Source of the DNA: Ruminococcaceae bacterium AB4001
Lineage (GTDB): Bacteria; Bacillota; Clostridia; Saccharofermentanales; Saccharofermentanaceae
DNA: 64,000 nt
Direction of reading: 5' to 3'
Assembly (NCBI GenBank): GCA_000621765.1
Contig: JHXJ01000016.1
Coordinates: 1-64,000, forward strand
The position numbers and the translations under genes were made by a program. Shown here in pieces: positions 59,299 to 64,000 of the stretch; positions within the stretch are counted from its first letter, which is position 1; each line of letters starts with the position of its first letter. The notes below the pieces were generated by a model that saw nothing but the letters and a program-made list of their open reading frames with translations, made no database searches and was not told the origin of the DNA.

Positions 59299-61590
59299 AT
59301 GAAACGCATATCTGTTTTCCTAACCACACTGTTAATATCTGCAATCGGTCTTCAATGCTTTTCAGGCTTAAAGGTACAGGCTGCCGGCGGCATTGCGATC
59401 AACAGTACTAATTTTCCTGATGCCAATTTCAGAGCGGTTCTTTCAGACCCGATTTATGATCAGGACGGAAACGGCTATTTCAGTGATTACGAGATCAGCA
59501 GAGTCATAAACATATACTGCGAAGGCGAAAATATCAGTTCGCTGAAAGGCATCGAATATTTCACCGCACTTCAGGGACTCTGGTGTAAGGACAACAAGAT
59601 CTCTTCGATGGATCTGAGCAATAACAAAGACCTTCGTGGTGTCTGGTGTTCCGGCAATCTGTTTACCTCCCTTGATTTCTCTGCAAATCCGGAACTCGAA
59701 TGGGTCTATTGCTATGACTGCAGACTCACATCACTCAACGTTTCGAAGAATTCGAAAATGGCATATATCGAATGCAATACGAATCCGAATCTGAAAAAAC
59801 TTGATGTATCTTCCAATACCGCACTCGAACACCTAATGTGCGCTTCCTGCGGTATCGAAAAACTCGATCTGAGCAATAACAAAAATCTGTCGCATCTTGA
59901 TGCTTTTAACAACAAACTTACATCCATAAGTTTTAAGAACAACACGAAGCTCAAGCGCTTAGACATCTGGGAAAACGAAAATCTGGGCAACGTTGACATC
60001 AGCATGCTTCATGAACTCCAGTATTACAGCTGCGCAGCCAACGGCGTAACCAGCCTGGACGTCAGCCATAACCCGGAACTGCAGAAGCTCGTCTGCAGTT
60101 ATAACGATATCAGCACACTGAATCTGAAGAATAATCCTAAGCTTGCTTATCTCGATTGCGCTTGCAACAACTTAAGCTCGCTTGATCTTTCCAAGAATCC
60201 CCAGCTGTATTTCTGTCAGGCATTCACGAACAATTTCAAAAAGCTCAACATCAGCAATAACAGCCGTCTCAAGAAAGTATATAAAGACGGATATTATAAG
60301 GATGAGTACGCTGTATGTGTCGGGCATTCCTGGTCGATCAATTATGGCAACTACAGGGAATTGGGAAATGAAATACTTTACTTCCTCTGCGTCGACGACA
60401 AGGTTACCGTAACGGCTTCCACAGGCGCAGCAGACACCTACGACAGCTACATCAACACGAATGACGGCCTTACCTCCTCAAGCGACATCATCACGCGTGA
60501 GATGGCCGTGGAGACACTGTATGCTCTGGCAGGCAGTCCGAGCGTCAAAGGACTTAAAGTAGATTTTAAGGATGTTAAAGCAGGCTCAAGATATGAAAAT
60601 GCAGTAAAATGGGCAGTCGCCAACAAGATCTGCTTCGGTTATCCGAATATCTGTTCCGATACTTTCGGTGTCGGCGCTCCCGTTACCAGAGAAGACCTCG
60701 CGTTCATGCTTCACCGCTATGCAGCCCTAAAGAAATATAAGACTGCTTTAGACTACGGCAGGACCGATAATTTCAGGGATTATTTCGATATCGATTACTA
60801 TGCGTGGGCGCCTTTTACCTGGGCAATCCAATTCGAGATCCTGTTGCCTAAGGGACCCAAATCAGATCCGTATCTTTATCCTCACGGAAGAGTATCAAGA
60901 TCAGATTTCAAGTCGGCCATCACAACACTTTTGAAACTGAATTATGAGAAAGTCCCTTCAAAGATTCCGATACCTTCGACTCCCGCAGTCACATCCGGAT
61001 GGGTAAAGGATTCTACCGGATGGTGGTACCGTGAATACGACGGCACTTATCCGAAAGCATGCTGGAAAGAGATCGACGCCAAATGGTACTACTTCAATTC
61101 CGACGGATACGTTGTCACCGGATGGCTTTTATTAAACAGCTCATGGTATTACTTCGGACCTGACGGAGACCTGAAGACCGGATGGCAGCTGATCAATGGC
61201 AGATGGTTCTTCTTTAACGAATACGGCGATATGGCGACCGGATGGAAACAGATCAACGGTAAGTGGTATTACTTCAACCCTGACGGCGACATGGTCACCG
61301 GATGGAAAAACATAGGCGGCAAATGGTACTACTTCAACACCGACGGCAGCATAAGCACGGGATGGAAACCGGTAAACGGCAAGTGGTACTACTTCACGTC
61401 AGACGGCGAGATGGTCATCAGCTGGAAAAAGATCGACGACTCTTGGTATTACTTCGATCTGGAAGGTGTCATGCAGACAGGCTGGAAAAAGATAGCCGGC
61501 AGATGGTACTACTTCTACTCGTCTGGAGAGATGGCACACGACACGACGATCGACGGCTACAATCTGAATTCCAACGGCGAGATATACTGA
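59299..61590 (+). CDS. Surface protein: leucine-rich repeats, SLH-like domains, CW-binding repeats
   Basis: The 763-aa protein starts at ATG 59299 (GGAAGGA 8 nt upstream) with a signal peptide (MKRISVFLTTLLISAIGLQC...). Residues about 30-330 are bacterial leucine-rich repeats (LDLSNNKDL, LNVSKNSKM). About 390-560 contain SLH-like modules (ITREMAVETLYALAG, FKDVKAG, VTREDLAFMLHRYAA). The C-terminal 180 residues are about nine CW repeats (WYYFNSDGYVVTGW). It is probably a cell-wall adhesin. Two wall-binding systems in one protein are unusual. Confidence 0.85.
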   Translation: MKRISVFLTTLLISAIGLQCFSGLKVQAAGGIAINSTNFPDANFRAVLSDPIYDQDGNGYFSDYEISRVINIYCEGENISSLKGIEYFTALQGLWCKDNKISSMDLSNNKDLRGVWCSGNLFTSLDFSANPELEWVYCYDCRLTSLNVSKNSKMAYIECNTNPNLKKLDVSSNTALEHLMCASCGIEKLDLSNNKNLSHLDAFNNKLTSISFKNNTKLKRLDIWENENLGNVDISMLHELQYYSCAANGVTSLDVSHNPELQKLVCSYNDISTLNLKNNPKLAYLDCACNNLSSLDLSKNPQLYFCQAFTNNFKKLNISNNSRLKKVYKDGYYKDEYAVCVGHSWSINYGNYRELGNEILYFLCVDDKVTVTASTGAADTYDSYINTNDGLTSSSDIITREMAVETLYALAGSPSVKGLKVDFKDVKAGSRYENAVKWAVANKICFGYPNICSDTFGVGAPVTREDLAFMLHRYAALKKYKTALDYGRTDNFRDYFDIDYYAWAPFTWAIQFEILLPKGPKSDPYLYPHGRVSRSDFKSAITTLLKLNYEKVPSKIPIPSTPAVTSGWVKDSTGWWYREYDGTYPKACWKEIDAKWYYFNSDGYVVTGWLLLNSSWYYFGPDGDLKTGWQLINGRWFFFNEYGDMATGWKQINGKWYYFNPDGDMVTGWKNIGGKWYYFNTDGSISTGWKPVNGKWYYFTSDGEMVISWKKIDDSWYYFDLEGVMQTGWKKIAGRWYYFYSSGEMAHDTTIDGYNLNSNGEIY

Positions 61591-61599
61591 TAGTATCAG

Positions 61600-62112
61600 T
61601 CAATCGTCTGAATAAGGCTGAAGCCGGTCGATTCCGTAATCGATCAGTCTTCTGACCTCGGCATTGGTCCTCCTGCCGCCCTTCTTACGGTTGCACCGCC
61701 AGCAAAGACATTGGAGATTATCCAGATCGTCACCTGTTCCGCCTTGGGAAACAGACTGGATGTGATCTGCCTCAAGCAGAAGATAGTCTCCCAATCCTTC
61801 GCACAGGCTGTCCAGAAAATCTTTTGATATGCCGCAGACCTGGCATGTGTAATTGTCACGCTCGAAGACTTCCTGCTTGTCAGATGCCCTGATCCTCCTT
61901 CTGCCTGCAACCTCGCGCTGCATCTCATACTGACGGATAATGTCGCGCTGCTGTCTTCTGTATCGGAAAGATACTACGGCGAGGATAAGAAGCACGATAA
62001 CGAGCAATGTCATCAGCGCGAAGAACAGGAACGCGAGCGCTGACGAATCACCGTCTGATGCAGACGTTAAAAGATTCCCCAGATCTTCGAATACACCTTC
62101 AAAAACTAACAT
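61600..62112 (-). CDS. Membrane-anchored HNH nuclease-domain protein
   Basis: The 170-aa protein has one membrane helix (about 26-48), a basic linker, and an HNH domain with two zinc pairs (CQVC, CWRC) and EADHIQSVSQGGTGDDLDNLQ. The converging stop lies 10 bp after the upstream surface-protein gene. The chosen ATG has no close ribosome site. Membrane HNH proteins are seen in several Clostridia but the role is unclear. Confidence 0.75.
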   Translation of the reverse strand: MLVFEGVFEDLGNLLTSASDGDSSALAFLFFALMTLLVIVLLILAVVSFRYRRQQRDIIRQYEMQREVAGRRRIRASDKQEVFERDNYTCQVCGISKDFLDSLCEGLGDYLLLEADHIQSVSQGGTGDDLDNLQCLCWRCNRKKGGRRTNAEVRRLIDYGIDRLQPYSDD

Positions 62113-62216
62113 AAATGTCTATTACCGCCTCCTGATGACAGGTATGGTTTTCGCACCATACTATAGATTATATAAAACATCTTCCGGCAATAATGGGACT
62201 AAACCAGGCATAAAAA

Positions 62217-62245
62217 CGTCCCGGTGTGATGACTCACCCGGGACG
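62217..62245. terminator. Terminator of the HerA-like gene
   Basis: CGTCCCGGGTG pairs with CACCGGGACG-type arms, followed on the minus strand by TTTTTATG. It lies 30 bp downstream of the gene stop at 62275; the plus strand also shows GATTTTT. Confidence 0.7.
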
Positions 62246-62274
62246 GATTTTTCCGTAACTGAAACTGAAAAATA

Positions 62275-63891
62275 TCAGAGCGTCGGTGTATCGTTGTGCT
62301 GCGTTCTCGGGCTCTTGTTAACGTGGATGAACATATTATGGAGCAGGTTAACGCTCGTCAGGATGACTTCGCCCTGGTTGAGCTTTCTGACGTGCTTGAT
62401 CGCGTAATCGTCAAGGTGGCTTTCGACCGCACGGATCTCATCGTTGAGCATGAGTCTGTGGATGAGCATCGTACCTACCTGACCGAAGAGGATCGGAGAT
62501 ACGTCCTTCGGGTTCTGAGTTGTAAGGTAAAGGAAGATACCCTTCTTACGTCCCTCTCTTGCAAGGAGCGTAAGACCGCCGTGATATTCTTTGTCGGAAT
62601 ATCTGGACTTAGCATATCTGTGAACCTCGTCGATGAAGAATACGAACGGGCAGATATTGTCTCTGGACATAACGAATGTACTTACAAGGTCGATTACCAT
62701 TCCGCCGATACCTTCAGAAGCACCGAGAGAAGATGTATCGATGTAAAGGCTTGCTTCAGGAAGATGAACGAAGTCTTCGATAACCTCAAGGAGATTGTAC
62801 ATATCCGGATCATCAGAGAAGAAAGAAAGGAATCTTGTGTTCGTCATCTGATACTGGATCTTCTGGATGAGTGAAGCGTTCTGGTTAGCCTTGAGCGTAT
62901 CGTAACGGTACTTGAAGTTATAGTTGTTGTCTCTGTCAGGCTCGCAGATGGATTCAGCCTGGATCTGCTCAGGAAGGAGCTCGATATTGAATTCTGTATC
63001 GTCCTTACCGACGGAAGCAATATTCTCCTGAACTTCCTCGATGTCCTCACCGATCTTCTGATAGTAAGAATTGCTGCCGATCTTCTTCATGTAACGCAGG
63101 GATGTGATAGCCTCGGAAAGAACGGCGCCCTGGCTGCTGTTTTCTGTCTCGAAGAGCTTCTCCCACTGCTCCATGGAGATCTTTCCCGGAGAAACGGTAG
63201 TGTCGACACCGAGAGTCAGCTTTGTGATCTCATCATCAGAGAAAGCGTTCCTGTACTCACCTGTAGGGTCGATGATAAGAGCTTTTCTGCCTGTTGAGAC
63301 GACCTTGTCGAGAATAGCGAGAGCCGTTGTGGACTTACCGCTGTTCGTAGCGCCGATGCACATAAGGTGACGGTTGAAGAGCGTGCTGGGCTTGAGAGTA
63401 ACGTCTGCCTCTGATCTGTTAAGGAATGTCGCGAAAGCAGGGAGCGGTTCCTCATCTCCGCCTGCGAATTCGAGGGAGTGGAGGAAGATTTTATAGATCT
63501 CATCGGTTGCAAGATATACCTTGTCGGTGATACCGAGTGTCTTAAATCCTGCAAGATCGAACTTATCCCTGTCTGGTGCCATGAGAGCGATCGTATCGAT
63601 AAGGATTTCCTGATAGTCGTTTCTCCTCTCTTCGCCTGAAGCCATTTCGAAAATGTTCTTTCTGGAAGCCTTATTCTCGAAAACCTCACCTAAGAAGATT
63701 CCTACGACTGAGTCAATGATTACATAGTAGTTGATGGTATTAGGAAGAAAAGAATTGTTGAACTTGCTCCTGTCAGCCATCAGTGCAAGGTTTTCGATCT
63801 GCGCGGTACAGTTACTTCTGTATACCTGGGTAACTTTTCCGATATAGAAATCTTGTGGGTTCTTTCCCCCGTACAGTGATTCAAGTGTCAT
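62275..63891 (-). CDS. HerA-like ATPase/helicase
   Basis: The 538-aa protein starts at ATG 63891 (GGGAGG 6 nt upstream), so the gene is complete. It has a HAS-barrel N-terminus, Walker A GATNSGKST (about 180-188) and Walker B PFVFFIDEVHRYA, then the conserved C-terminal RLMLNDEIRAVESH region. HerA ATPases form hexamers that pump DNA and often work with a nuclease partner (NurA or SIR2/DUF4297). No partner is adjacent here, although the membrane HNH gene is the nearest candidate. Confidence 0.85.
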   Translation of the reverse strand: MTLESLYGGKNPQDFYIGKVTQVYRSNCTAQIENLALMADRSKFNNSFLPNTINYYVIIDSVVGIFLGEVFENKASRKNIFEMASGEERRNDYQEILIDTIALMAPDRDKFDLAGFKTLGITDKVYLATDEIYKIFLHSLEFAGGDEEPLPAFATFLNRSEADVTLKPSTLFNRHLMCIGATNSGKSTTALAILDKVVSTGRKALIIDPTGEYRNAFSDDEITKLTLGVDTTVSPGKISMEQWEKLFETENSSQGAVLSEAITSLRYMKKIGSNSYYQKIGEDIEEVQENIASVGKDDTEFNIELLPEQIQAESICEPDRDNNYNFKYRYDTLKANQNASLIQKIQYQMTNTRFLSFFSDDPDMYNLLEVIEDFVHLPEASLYIDTSSLGASEGIGGMVIDLVSTFVMSRDNICPFVFFIDEVHRYAKSRYSDKEYHGGLTLLAREGRKKGIFLYLTTQNPKDVSPILFGQVGTMLIHRLMLNDEIRAVESHLDDYAIKHVRKLNQGEVILTSVNLLHNMFIHVNKSPRTQHNDTPTL

Positions 63892-64000
63892 GTGAAGCCT
63901 CCCGAAATAATTAACGATAGTCTCCTCTTTAAGAGACAAATCTTTTTTTATTATAAATCCTGGGACACCAAAAATGTAAATTTTTTTGTAAAATTGCAAT

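Noticed and set aside
1-64000. CRISPR array
   Set aside because: No regularly spaced direct repeats with unique spacers and no cas genes; the tandem repeats seen are coding.

Overview
The window looks like the genome of an anaerobic Clostridia-type Bacillota. Supporting signs are strong AGGAGG ribosome sites before almost every gene, CW-binding (choline-binding-like) repeat surface proteins, an ECF transporter S component beside type III pantothenate kinase, and a VirB4/VirD4/PrgI-type Gram-positive conjugation module. Family and genus cannot be fixed from sequence alone.

The dominant feature is a complete-looking integrative and conjugative element (ICE) of about 48.7 kb, from the attL-like repeat at 6363 to the 3' end of a tRNA-Ser(GCT) gene at 55022-55113. 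An 18-bp direct repeat marks both ends, with 8-bp arm-type repeats (GTGGCAGT) just inside. Reading inward from the left it carries: tyrosine integrase and two Xis-like proteins; a MazF/PemK-like protein, a sigma-like regulator, a zinc ribbon, an ImmA/IrrE protease and a WYL regulator; a type I restriction-modification operon (hsdM-hsdS-hsdR) followed by a DUF262/DUF1524 nuclease; the transfer region (CHAP hydrolase, VirB4, PrgI, VirB6/TrbL-like, Maff2, VirD4, DUF3801, MOBP relaxase, MobC, Toprim protein); DUF5688 and small accessory genes; a sortase with a very large sortase-anchored adhesin; a lipoprotein; and ParB/ParA. Almost all of this lies on the minus strand.

Between parA and the right end sits a plus-strand cluster (47988-54110): a small membrane protein, an endonuclease/exonuclease/phosphatase-fold protein, an 857-aa TPR-like protein with zinc ribbons, and several small unknown proteins, one probably of a PUA/EVE-like fold. 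Its opposite orientation, close spacing, own terminator and place at the ICE end make it the best candidate here for an undescribed system, perhaps defensive. A two-gene minus-strand unit (49-aa protein plus treble-clef zinc-ribbon protein) follows.

The left flank (1-6362) holds the 5' part of an IS21-type istA with its multiple terminal repeats, a CW-repeat secreted protein, an AraC-HTH/aminoglycoside-phosphotransferase-like fusion and a DUF4143 AAA ATPase. Short stretches at 1018-1090 and 3175-3345 closely match the left and right ends of the ICE, so a related element was probably once integrated here and has decayed. The right flank (55114-64000) reads as ordinary chromosome: GNAT acetyltransferase, degenerate-GGDEF/EAL protein, CoaX with a pantothenate-type ECF S component, a leucine-rich/SLH/CW-repeat surface protein, a membrane HNH protein and a HerA-like ATPase.
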